From Euryarchaeota archaeon UBA462 (GTDB lineage: Archaea; Thermoplasmatota; Poseidoniia; Poseidoniales; Thalassarchaeaceae), in NCBI GenBank assembly GCA_002506755.1, contig DAYD01000021.1, positions 29,039 to 93,038 of the forward strand: a stretch of DNA of 64,000 bases. Direction: 5' to 3'. Of this stretch, positions 52,301 through 59,728 are shown in pieces. Below the pieces are notes generated by a model. That model had not been told where the DNA came from. It worked only from the letters and a program-made list of their open reading frames with translations, and did no database searches. The position numbers and the translations under genes are program-made. How positions within the stretch are numbered: position 1 is the stretch's first letter; each line of letters begins with the position of its first letter.

Positions 52301-55007
52301 CAACCCTGATGGAGATGGTTTCGACTTCAATAGGAACGGTGTACTAGAATTGGAAGAATCTTTCGTAAATTGGCTGGAGTATCATATAAAGTCTGAGATA
52401 ATCCTAACCAACTCAACCTTCACTGGTCAGAATTACCCACAAAACATGACAACTATGCTGGCACACAATTCTTGGGAAGGGCTCGCACAAAATCCATTCG
52501 GAACTATGACCGGAGCTAACTATCTATCACTATGGGAAGGCCTCCCAACAGAAGACATTGGATCCGCGGACCCACTCAATACTGACTCTGATAATGATGG
52601 TATGCCTGATGGTTGGGAGGTATTCCACTCAAGATGGAATCTATTCGATGCAGATTGGACGCTTAATCCAGTAAATGGGGGAGATGGCTTGGGTGATCCA
52701 GATCTTGATGGGATGTCAAATTGGGCCGAATATAATGCAATAGACAGCTCTTCCAGCGAGACCGATCCTACCATATCATCTCCACAATTCTACTTGACGG
52801 CAGCCGCAGGGGCACTTATTGAGACTCCATGGATAGGGGCAGAATCCGCTTTGTCCTTTGGACACTTTGTGTCGCCAGAGCAATTTGAAATTACTGGTAA
52901 TTCCGGAGATCCAAATAATCCGGATACTGATGGCGATGGATTATTGGATGGGGTCGAGCTAATTTTCACAGCATGGAATTCCACTGATGGGGTTTGGACA
53001 ATGAACCCCCTAGTTCCAAATGATGGGATTTATGACTCAGATGGAGATGGAATAAGGGACATTACAGAGCTGAATCTGACATCAAATCTTCCAATTAATG
53101 GGGAATCCTTTCCCTTTGGTGCACCAACTTTCGGTGACGAATCCAGACAAATTAATCAAATAGCATTTGAAAATAGAATTTACAGAATTTTGTTTAGTAA
53201 AGAGGGAAGGGCTGAAATCGCCATGGACCAATATTTAGAATGGAAATCAGGATTCCCTCCCAAGCCTATGCTACAAGCAATTTTTGGAATCACCGACCCT
53301 AATAATCCAGATACTGATAGAGACGGTATGAGTGATGGGTACGAATACTGGTTTTCTGAATGGAACCTAGAAGAAAACAGCTGGACCATGAATCCTCTAT
53401 CGGACACTGATGTAGATGTCGACTCTGACGAGGATTCATTCGATTGCAACGGAGACGGGGAAATAAGTGACTCAGAGTCTTTCGATAATTTGGCAGAATA
53501 CGACTCAAAATGGTTTGGAAAGAGATTGGAGATAGGTAATTTTCCGAATGGTACAGAACCGGTTTCATATGGCCAAGATGCAGTTAATGCTCAAATGGAA
53601 GAGATTGGCTCAAATGAGGAAGAAGCTTGGCGGCAACTTTACCAAATATTCTCCACCAAAAGTCCAGAGTCTTCTGACAAGGTAGGTTTAGTGAACCAAT
53701 TCGACCCGGATAACTTCAACAAGTCATTAATCGGAATTAGTGATCCAACCGATGATGATTCGGACAGGGATGGGATGCCCGATGGATGGGAATACTGCTT
53801 CTCTGTTTATGGCGAAATTTTGCCCGTCAATTCGTATAGATGGTCTCTAAATCCTGTTAATCCTCTTGATATCAACTATGATCCAGATGGCGATGGATGG
53901 TTAGATAGGGATATACTCGACACCCCTGCTATACAAGGAGAATGGGAGAACAGGCAATTTAATAGTTATTCAGAAAACCAGCAGATAACCAACGGGGCAA
54001 GCTCCCTTTACTTCACCAACATCATGGAATTTGAAAACGGCACACTCCCACTAGAGTCAGATTCAGACTCGGACTCAATTGTAATGACTCCAGTTTTCCA
54101 ATCGGGAGTAGTTGTGGAATATTTGCAAGATATGAGCCTTACAGACGGGAGAGAGCTGTTCAAATACGGGACAAACCCATTGGATAATGATACTGATGGC
54201 GATATGATGCCAGATTTTTATGAATTTTACAGAGGTTGGAACGAAACCAATGATAATTGGTCCTCTTATCTCAAGATCCAAGTACAATGGTTCGAGGTAA
54301 CTCCTGGAAATTGGAAACCTATTGATTTCTCCGATGGAATCATCACTAGGCCATTACTTGATTGGACTTGGTTTACTCATGACCCTACAGACCCAAATGA
54401 TGCGATACTAGATGCGGATAATGATGGAGAATGGGATTGCTCTGCAACCGAATGTGAATACATCCCTTACAATAACTTTCAGGAATACTATGCCGTAGTC
54501 AATACAACTCTTTCTTCACCCTCAAATGTTAGGGCAGCATCTCTTTATGATTGCTCAGGTTTTGATGTGGAGGAGTGGTGGCAACTTAGAGAGACTCTAT
54601 TGGGAACTTGTTCTGGGACTAATTCGATTCTCTCTAACTACCTCAAAATAAACAAGATAAACGACCAAGACACCTTGTTCGCCTTGGTGGTAGATGATAA
54701 TGACCTTAGTTACCAGGGAGTGAATTCAAGCAATGACGTTATCCATCTTAATGGGGGATGGACAGATGAATACAATCGAGTTGCTGGCGACCAATTCCAC
54801 ATTCCCAATCAAGGTCTAGGGGAGTACGCCTTCGGTTGGTGGATTCTAGACATAGACGGAGATTTGATTGCCGATGGCACTGATCCTACAAAGTGGGATA
54901 CAGATGGGGATTGGCTAAACGATTTCTTCGAAATTAACGATGACCTTCTTGATGGGGTGAGGGGCAACAGTGGATCGCCCATCAGGTACGACGATAGGAC
55001 AACATGA
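49302..55007 (+). CDS. Giant secreted protein with thrombospondin-type-3-like Asp-rich modules and a beta-propeller-like segment
   Basis: 1901-residue acidic protein. A signal peptide occupies residues 1-22 (ALLISLLILSSLAF). Asp-rich calcium-binding motifs of the DxDxDGxPDGWE type recur about eleven times. Between about residues 400 and 725 lie beta strands resembling a propeller (LLVGTKYGITAIDP, TLVVATNVGIHTIP, DVVWLGTGGGLHQVI). From residue 735 to the end the motif recurs in long modules of about 80-170 residues. Each has DGMPDGWE, an aromatic segment with RW or EW, W-x-(L/M)-NP, and a second DxDxDG. No C-terminal membrane span is present, unlike the other surface proteins here, so it is probably secreted or held non-covalently. 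Ca2+-dependent folding is expected from the family. Function is unknown; adhesion is one possibility. Confidence 0.87.
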   Translation: MRRKQTALLISLLILSSLAFISQTRPQSPVSSTDPNLAEGTESPVTDQDGDLIPDIYEVIFGEDFTVESENYEASIKGLNPSDSTDNSTDNDKDGLTALQEYCWPYTLDNCFENRDGLTGKPPEDTASGLREYLDPRVSDTDGDGIPDGYEVYMCTEGGLYKSDPNDPLNPNNFWECRYFDPLDPSDKMADFDRCEADFSWGCGDGFDFNGDGSIDEGELFTNTEEYQFGIPDDWITERDGLWCWGTIQGLEENSCQTLYERPTGESGWMGTDPRFSDSDYFYWDEIQPSQLEILGDGIPDGWESHHGLDPLNASDAILDSDLDGWDQNRDGIITQDVTTGTSQWGESFSNFEEYLVDFDDSSHVTPGLRGTKLYSQSEQLIFDHSTAVSLGDPAVHSIVPDQARERLLVGTKYGITAIDPFRGYTSDFYFSPGIELNSMIYHEIGDSDTLVVATNVGIHTIPLENGLPLMEAMETREIGSINVIMPLNSESSQIDFLFMGGENVWRSRLAQDTSLENSEITFLETLSSMLHESNATVLSAGHATVLGRTPLLLIGTDIGLIGWNTTDGQEDSSRPWWIFDRITAEDYVTENILDSRKTSMVNTIFVEETNQGSDVVWLGTGGGLHQVIMDLIISQPKESFNNERMLNMEGLVSGENEIHSILPQEGMIVIGSQNGTWCLEGGADGILGPDRNQTTMPGLVTSLAKLERNGEEWVFAGISPGRFMNIAPMDPHSHDSDLDGMPDGWEFAYGLDPTDPFDASRDADDDGVSIGNSGAFGFDRLWSNLDEYRFSGSSFLGLNGTDPRVSDTDGDGLSDGEEYWGWFIEPSNFDCHYLNDEYVCSSEIGQSAEDVHMGGWLGSGSSGGSDRSTDPTNPDTDGDGMPDGWEIKHRRWVGDVYTGGNEWTLDPNDPNDATEDADGDGLSNICEYEWERLREDSISSGIKSHGESPRYIENWTATDPNNKDSDSDSLPDGWEARYSCNWPASNSGINPMNGSDSLNNPDGDGFDFNRNGVLELEESFVNWLEYHIKSEIILTNSTFTGQNYPQNMTTMLAHNSWEGLAQNPFGTMTGANYLSLWEGLPTEDIGSADPLNTDSDNDGMPDGWEVFHSRWNLFDADWTLNPVNGGDGLGDPDLDGMSNWAEYNAIDSSSSETDPTISSPQFYLTAAAGALIETPWIGAESALSFGHFVSPEQFEITGNSGDPNNPDTDGDGLLDGVELIFTAWNSTDGVWTMNPLVPNDGIYDSDGDGIRDITELNLTSNLPINGESFPFGAPTFGDESRQINQIAFENRIYRILFSKEGRAEIAMDQYLEWKSGFPPKPMLQAIFGITDPNNPDTDRDGMSDGYEYWFSEWNLEENSWTMNPLSDTDVDVDSDEDSFDCNGDGEISDSESFDNLAEYDSKWFGKRLEIGNFPNGTEPVSYGQDAVNAQMEEIGSNEEEAWRQLYQIFSTKSPESSDKVGLVNQFDPDNFNKSLIGISDPTDDDSDRDGMPDGWEYCFSVYGEILPVNSYRWSLNPVNPLDINYDPDGDGWLDRDILDTPAIQGEWENRQFNSYSENQQITNGASSLYFTNIMEFENGTLPLESDSDSDSIVMTPVFQSGVVVEYLQDMSLTDGRELFKYGTNPLDNDTDGDMMPDFYEFYRGWNETNDNWSSYLKIQVQWFEVTPGNWKPIDFSDGIITRPLLDWTWFTHDPTDPNDAILDADNDGEWDCSATECEYIPYNNFQEYYAVVNTTLSSPSNVRAASLYDCSGFDVEEWWQLRETLLGTCSGTNSILSNYLKINKINDQDTLFALVVDDNDLSYQGVNSSNDVIHLNGGWTDEYNRVAGDQFHIPNQGLGEYAFGWWILDIDGDLIADGTDPTKWDTDGDWLNDFFEINDDLLDGVRGNSGSPIRYDDRTT

Positions 55008-55022
55008 GCTCAATCATTTCAT

Positions 55023-55532
55023 TTGTCACCTCCGCCTGTCAAAGCCATGGAGGACGAATCGCGGAGCATCCCCAAACCACACGCGGAGACAAATGAGAAA
55101 CTCCTCTTTCTTAGGGAAAACATGGTACACCTAACTGGACAACTCAGTATGCCGGTAATTGAGGTTGCCTTAGTAGTGTCCAAGTTTATCAGGATAGTAT
55201 CGGACTCTCTCCGTGAAGCTGCAAATTCCACAGGAGAAAAAATCCCGGATAGCATCCTTTCTCCAATCCCCCTTAAAGCACCTGATATTGAAGCAAAGGA
55301 TGACTCAGGAATTCACACATTTCCTTTGGACAATCTAATCGGTATGGTCGATCAAGACAGAATGGATATTTTAGACACATTAATTCGGAATGTAGTCAAT
55401 GAGAGCGAGCTAGAGTTCATTCACACATTACAAGAACTTAGACAATGGGAATTCCAGATTAGAAATCAGCTCTCAATGGTCTCTGGACCAGGGGGGTTGT
55501 TCAGTCCTTTGGATCTTCCAGAGGATTTCTAA
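55023..55532 (+). CDS. Hypothetical protein
   Basis: 169-residue protein, not recognised. No signal peptide is seen. The central section is mostly amphipathic helix (LLFLRENMVHLTGQLSMPV, FIRIVSDSLREAANSTGEK, LIRNVVNESELEFIHTLQEL), consistent with a helical or coiled-coil cytoplasmic protein. The C-terminus is short and Gly/Pro-rich. It begins 15 nt after the giant secreted protein at a TTG; ATG 55047 is an alternative that removes the first eight residues. It overlaps the convergent small membrane protein gene by 4 nt. No function can be assigned. Confidence 0.6.
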   Translation: MSPPPVKAMEDESRSIPKPHAETNEKLLFLRENMVHLTGQLSMPVIEVALVVSKFIRIVSDSLREAANSTGEKIPDSILSPIPLKAPDIEAKDDSGIHTFPLDNLIGMVDQDRMDILDTLIRNVVNESELEFIHTLQELRQWEFQIRNQLSMVSGPGGLFSPLDLPEDF

Positions 55533-55864
55533 TCATACTCAGATCGTGAAGAAGCGACTATTCCGCTAGATACCCACCATGCATCAGCAATTGACCAGAC
55601 GTACAGAACAGGCCAAAGAACTAGCGAGAGAATTAGCGGAAATTGTATAAGAAACCAGTCAAGCGCTTTTCTGTGCTGCCCATTGAAGTGCTGTCCTAGA
55701 AAAACACCTGGGACCAATGCCAAAGCAACCGCAAACAGAGGCCTTATTGTCCCCCATGGTCCTATTCCTCCGCTGATTTCGTACCAAATAGCCGATATGA
55801 CCCCTGCAGTGCTCGAAGAGAGGCTTTCTTCCCCCTCTACTTCAACGACATACTCTTCTGTCAC
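55529..55864 (-). CDS. Small membrane protein
   Basis: 111-residue protein with about two or three hydrophobic spans: around residues 40-60 (PLFAVALALVPGVFLG), and 70-90 plus 91-103 (IQFPLILSLVLWPVLYVWSI and DAWWVSSGI). The N-terminus is acidic (EEYVVEVEGEES). The basic, His-rich loop GQHFNGQHRKALDW sits between the first two spans. No family was recognised. It overlaps the convergent hypothetical gene by 4 nt and lies 150 nt downstream of the UPF0201-like gene on the same strand; that gap shows only AT-rich sequence and no clear structure. Confidence 0.6.
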   Translation of the reverse strand: MTEEYVVEVEGEESLSSSTAGVISAIWYEISGGIGPWGTIRPLFAVALALVPGVFLGQHFNGQHRKALDWFLIQFPLILSLVLWPVLYVWSIADAWWVSSGIVASSRSEYD

Positions 55865-56014
55865 GACCAGTGGAGAGAAGGTGGACAGAAGAATATGACG
55901 TACGATATGTATTTGAAAATAAGAAAATTATTATTTCATCTCATAACCACCATACTAAGGACACGCTTTACCGGATTCCTACCGAAATCCCCTACGGAAC
56001 AGTATGTCAAGCGC

Positions 56015-56530
56015 TTAATCATCTAAGCTCATGGTTCTTCTGCCCTTACCGTCAAACCATTCTGCAGGGGCCCCCTCTTTTCCCATAGAGACCTCATCGC
56101 CTATGCTTCTGGGAATCGTACTCCTTCCTCCATGCCAAGTCTGTTGTTCCAGCCACAATCCTACATCTTCTCCCTCTAGCAAAACTTCGATAGTACCTCC
56201 GAGAGGTCTCTCCCCTAGAGTGAATGAGATTTTCCCTATCGATGCCGATTGCCGAGATATCGAGAAAGATGCCAGATTATCCGAAGAGTCCATAGCCATT
56301 GAATCCAATGCTGTGTCAAGAGTCCTATTGTCCCTGACTATTGACAGTAGAACGTCAAGAGAATTCGCAGCCCCAGATATCAAAAAAGACTCCCTAGTTG
56401 ACGGAAACTCAGTTTGATCAATGATCAAATCTGAATTCCAACAAGGAAAAATCTCCTTTATCGATCTAACAACCTTGTCAGGGTCTTCATAAGTCTCCAC
56501 GATCGATGATACAGTGATTTTTGGCTCCAT
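56015..56530 (-). CDS. UPF0201/PF01877-like archaeal protein (possible RNA-binding)
   Basis: 171-residue protein. The N-terminus ITVSSIVETYEDPDKVVRSI with IFPCW matches the UPF0201-type pattern (strand, then EDPEKV, helix, then a hydrophobic-Pro). Later, RDNRTLDTALDSM resembles the helix segment that follows in archaeal members, and ISFTLGERPLGGTIEVLLEG looks like the final strands. Family members are annotated as putative RNA-binding proteins in archaea; the direct function is unknown. The C-terminal 45 residues (HGGRSTIPRSIGDE onward) seem to be an extension. Its divergent neighbour is the zinc-ribbon membrane protein, with a 91-nt promoter gap between them. The assignment rests on motif memory only. 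Confidence 0.62.
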   Translation of the reverse strand: MEPKITVSSIVETYEDPDKVVRSIKEIFPCWNSDLIIDQTEFPSTRESFLISGAANSLDVLLSIVRDNRTLDTALDSMAMDSSDNLASFSISRQSASIGKISFTLGERPLGGTIEVLLEGEDVGLWLEQQTWHGGRSTIPRSIGDEVSMGKEGAPAEWFDGKGRRTMSLDD

Positions 56531-56621
56531 AATGCCACCAACAGAATTGGACTAATAGTGGTATTCTTTAACACTCGATCGTCGCGAACAATTCAAACCA
56601 AAATTTGGAAGGGGGACGTAT

Positions 56622-57362
56622 ATGGCAGAGCGTTCAGAGGCAATCACTGCCGCTCTAATTGTTCTCCCTAACATGTTTCTATTCTCATTTAGAATTGTCT
56701 CTTCTGAATTAAATGAAGCCCTTTCAAACGATTTATTTTCTGAGTTAATGGCCCATTCAGTTGCAATCCTTATTGGAATCTTAATGGCTTGGAGGTATCG
56801 TTTTATTGATGATCACGAATACAGGAGGTCAAAGACAATCAAGGGCCTCTCCAGGACATACAAACTTGAGGACAAAGGCCTATGGGAGAAGGGAGATTCA
56901 GCGATACATAGGCTGGAAGCTAGAGCTTACGCGGATTATAAGGGAAGAAGTGGCAAAACTGCTATTCAGAGGATGCAGAGCAGTATTGGGGCAATAAATC
57001 GTGAGGAAATAGAAGTGGAGGCTTCTCAAGATACTCAACCATATCAAATCAACATCGAAGGATTGGAAGACGAGTCAGATCGGTCAGAAAAGACTGAGAA
57101 AGGGACTCTATTTTCTAGAATAGCTGGATTCTTTGAAAAAGCCGTGGAAAGGTCTGCATCACGCAGACTTGATCGTCAGGTCAGGAATGAAAGCACAACT
57201 AAAAAAGATGAATACGAATATCCGGAATTAGAAAATAATTCCGATTGGGCCATTCCCAAGGAGGCCATTAACAGGCAGAAAGCCAAGCTATGTTTGCAGT
57301 GCTCAACATACAATGATGCGGATACTAGCTACTGCTACACCTGCGGTTCTTACATCTCTTGA
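56622..57362 (+). CDS. Membrane protein with C-terminal zinc ribbon
   Basis: 246 residues. Two hydrophobic spans lie near the N-terminus (about 8-27 and 46-60, the latter including SVAILIGILMAWRYRF). A long charged cytoplasmic region with helical character follows. The last 25 residues carry two CxxC pairs (LCLQCSTYN and YCYTCGSY), a zinc-ribbon signature. A ribosome-binding-like GGAAGGGGG lies upstream of ATG 56622. The gene ends just before dnaJ, its TGA falling within the N-terminal part of the longer dnaJ frame. No family was recognised. Adjacent placement to dnaJ may mean co-transcription but does not prove a chaperone role. Confidence 0.7.
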   Translation: MAERSEAITAALIVLPNMFLFSFRIVSSELNEALSNDLFSELMAHSVAILIGILMAWRYRFIDDHEYRRSKTIKGLSRTYKLEDKGLWEKGDSAIHRLEARAYADYKGRSGKTAIQRMQSSIGAINREEIEVEASQDTQPYQINIEGLEDESDRSEKTEKGTLFSRIAGFFEKAVERSASRRLDRQVRNESTTKKDEYEYPELENNSDWAIPKEAINRQKAKLCLQCSTYNDADTSYCYTCGSYIS

Positions 57363-57412
57363 ACGGGGAACGGTTGATAGGACCCCGTTATGAGCACAAT
57401 ATAGGTGAGGTG

Positions 57413-58555
57413 ATGGCCGAGAAGCGAGATTACTACGAGGTTCTTGGCGTGGAAAGGGGTGCATCAGAATCCGTGATCAAGAACTCCTTCAGATCTCTAG
57501 CTAGAAAATTCCACCCGGACAAGAACCCCGGGGATGATGAGGCCGAAGCAAAATTCAAGGAAATTCAGGAGGCATACGCAATTCTTTCCAATCCACAGGA
57601 AAGGAAAAAGTACGACACATATGGTCACGATAGGCCCGGAGGTTCGCCCTTTGGATCTAGGGGGTTCCAAGGCGTGGATATCAGCTTTGATGATCTATTT
57701 GGAGGGGGATTTGAATCTATATTCAGTCAGTTTTTTGGAGGATCCACGAATAATTCTACCAGAGGTTCAGATTTACTAATAAGGCATACAGTACCATTTC
57801 AAGCATCAATGGATGGTATGGAAGACGAAATTGAGATAGAAGTCATGAAAAATTGTTCAAAATGCAATGGCTCTGGATCGAAGGAGAAAGGTGGATCCAG
57901 AACATGTCCATCATGTGATGGAAGGGGAAGGATAGATCAGATTTCGATGGTTGGCCCTTTTAGGCAAAGGGTAAGGACAGAATGCTCCTCGTGCCGCGGT
58001 TCGGGTAGAATTGTCACTGACCCATGTAGTAAATGTAAGGGAGATGGAAGAGCACATCAGCCAATTAAGGTGAAATTTACAGTCAATCCTGGGGTGATGA
58101 ATGGTACAAGATTAAGGATGCGTGGACAGGGAGAGTCATCATCGACATTAAATGGTGAAACCGGGGATCTATACATCGAAATTGATGTGGAACCCCATCC
58201 TTGGTTTGAAAGAGATGGTCCCGACCTATTGATGGCGCTGCCCCTAAGTTATGCTGACCTTGTACTTGGAACTGTAGTGGAGATTCCACACATAGATCAT
58301 GAAATTCTCAAAATTAAGGTACCCTCTGGGTCCCTACCGGGTGAAACAATTTCTGTGCATGGAAGAGGACTTCCAAGTAATAGGGGGATATCTAGACGAG
58401 GCTCAGTAACTGCGGTTTTAAAATTAGAGATCCCAAAAAAGCTGTCCAGATCAATGAAGAATAAGATCAAGCAGATTCGTGATGAGATGGACAAAGAACT
58501 CCCGTCTTTAGAAGATAGAATTAGTAATGATGCAAAATCACGAAGGAGAAATTAA
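57413..58555 (+). CDS. dnaJ: Chaperone DnaJ (Hsp40)
   Basis: Co-chaperone that delivers substrates to Hsp70/DnaK and stimulates its ATPase. The 380 residues show a complete type I layout. The J-domain has YYEVLGVERGAS and the HPD motif in RKFHPDKNPGDDE. A Gly/Phe-rich segment (GSPFGSRGFQG) follows. The four zinc-finger repeats are CSKCNGSG, CPSCDGRG, CSSCRGSG and CSKCKGDG, and the C-terminal substrate-binding domain includes NPGVMNGTRLRMRGQGE. The ATG at 57413 is chosen: AGGTGA lies four bases upstream and the product starts at the J-domain, while the open frame back to 57359 adds 18 unconserved residues. DnaK and GrpE are not in this window. Confidence 0.95.
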   Translation: MAEKRDYYEVLGVERGASESVIKNSFRSLARKFHPDKNPGDDEAEAKFKEIQEAYAILSNPQERKKYDTYGHDRPGGSPFGSRGFQGVDISFDDLFGGGFESIFSQFFGGSTNNSTRGSDLLIRHTVPFQASMDGMEDEIEIEVMKNCSKCNGSGSKEKGGSRTCPSCDGRGRIDQISMVGPFRQRVRTECSSCRGSGRIVTDPCSKCKGDGRAHQPIKVKFTVNPGVMNGTRLRMRGQGESSSTLNGETGDLYIEIDVEPHPWFERDGPDLLMALPLSYADLVLGTVVEIPHIDHEILKIKVPSGSLPGETISVHGRGLPSNRGISRRGSVTAVLKLEIPKKLSRSMKNKIKQIRDEMDKELPSLEDRISNDAKSRRRN

Positions 58556-58556
58556 T

Positions 58557-59672
58557 CTATTCCGATTCATAGCTAAGTGAATTGCGAGGAGTTGCTGCTA
58601 CAGGATTCCCCCCGACCATTCCAGATATGTGAATATTAATGTTTGATGGGGCCCCCGATATCATCACCCTGAGAAAGACGGTCGTATGCTCTTTCAGATC
58701 CCCAATAAAGACCTCATCTCCCTGAAACATCATCTTCGGCTCCACACTTTCAATCGGAATATCTCTCCCAAGCGGGGAAAAAAATCTAATTGCAGCCATC
58801 TTCCACTCCTCAGTTTGATTCTTTATACCAACTAGAACAGACCTACTCCTCCCTTTGAATCTCCATGCGCAGACCTCCAATCCGTCCGTAAGGTGCCTGA
58901 CTTCTGGGTCCCCAAATTCCATTATGACTGACTCCCAAGATTCTTCAGAGAGTACCTTGAGTGAGGACCTGATTTTATCTTGGTCCTCTGATGAGTCTGA
59001 TTCATCCACAAATCTCATCTTGAGTTTGATAAGTGTACCCTTTTCATGTTCATCTATTATGAGGCTTTTTTTTGAATTACCGATGAAATTATGCCGATTC
59101 CACCACAACACCAAAATTAGTGGTGAGATTAGAAAAACTCCGGCAAAAATATAGAATGGCATGAACCTCCATGCAAGATCAACAAATCGACCTTCAACGT
59201 CTACTAAGCCCCGATTACTGATCGTGAACCTGTATTCGAGCTCTTCGCCATATCCCCCCAATCTCTCTATTCGGATAGCATGTATTCCATCATCCAATTC
59301 AATTTCTCCATCAGATTCGTTGGCGAATTCTACTATTGCCCAATTAATCTGGTCCAATCTCTGTATGCTGATTGTCACATTGCCCTCTGGCTTTATCGAA
59401 AAACCAACAACTGTCCAATTATCAGAGGACACGTTTATTGCAATAATATCAATTGAATCATTCAATCCAAAATTTCCCAGATAAGTCCCATTTGAGTCGG
59501 ATATTCTATGCCATTCCGGACCAGCCCCACTACTTCCCCAAAGATAATTCGGAGAGTCACCCACCTCTTCGAGATCAACAATATTGATCTCAAGCTCTTC
59601 AGACTGTAATGATGGAGTTATTACGACTAAGGCGATACTAATCAGTAATGCTCGGTACCCCCTCATGTGCAC
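58557..59672 (-). CDS. Single-pass membrane protein of unknown function
   Basis: 371 residues. A signal peptide (about 6-22) precedes an extracellular region of about 145 residues with N-x-S/T sites (NGTYLGN, NVSSDNW, ANESDGE), consistent with N-glycosylation. A membrane span at about 169-191 (FMPFYIFAGVFLISPLILVLW) follows, then a cytoplasmic domain of about 180 residues with VLSEESWESVIMEFGDPEV. The extracellular part may form a small beta fold. No catalytic motif was seen. It is convergent with dnaJ (one base between the stops) and divergent from arcS, whose longer reading frame would overlap its start. The start may be ATG 59672 or ATG 59666. Confidence 0.75.
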   Translation of the reverse strand: MHMRGYRALLISIALVVITPSLQSEELEINIVDLEEVGDSPNYLWGSSGAGPEWHRISDSNGTYLGNFGLNDSIDIIAINVSSDNWTVVGFSIKPEGNVTISIQRLDQINWAIVEFANESDGEIELDDGIHAIRIERLGGYGEELEYRFTISNRGLVDVEGRFVDLAWRFMPFYIFAGVFLISPLILVLWWNRHNFIGNSKKSLIIDEHEKGTLIKLKMRFVDESDSSEDQDKIRSSLKVLSEESWESVIMEFGDPEVRHLTDGLEVCAWRFKGRSRSVLVGIKNQTEEWKMAAIRFFSPLGRDIPIESVEPKMMFQGDEVFIGDLKEHTTVFLRVMISGAPSNINIHISGMVGGNPVAATPRNSLSYESE

Positions 59673-59728
59673 CCCGAGAGCATCTAGGTCTTAGAATCCT
59701 TCAAGCGAAAAGTGTCATTCCGGAGTCT

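Noticed and set aside
51857..52330. Ser/Pro-rich open frame antisense to the Asp-rich repeats (similar ones near 8479 and 52520)
   Set aside because: Antisense of GAT/GAC/GGA-rich repeat codons reads as Ser/Pro-rich sequence with few stops. The repetition comes from the sense protein.
51500..54900. Regularly spaced DNA repeats that could resemble a CRISPR or satellite array
   Set aside because: The repeats follow codon frame, are imperfect, and encode calcium-binding motifs; no uniform spacers and no cas genes are present.
57359..57412. TTG start overlapping the upstream stop for dnaJ
   Set aside because: The ATG at 57413 has a good ribosome-binding site and gives the J-domain start; the 18 extra residues look unconserved.
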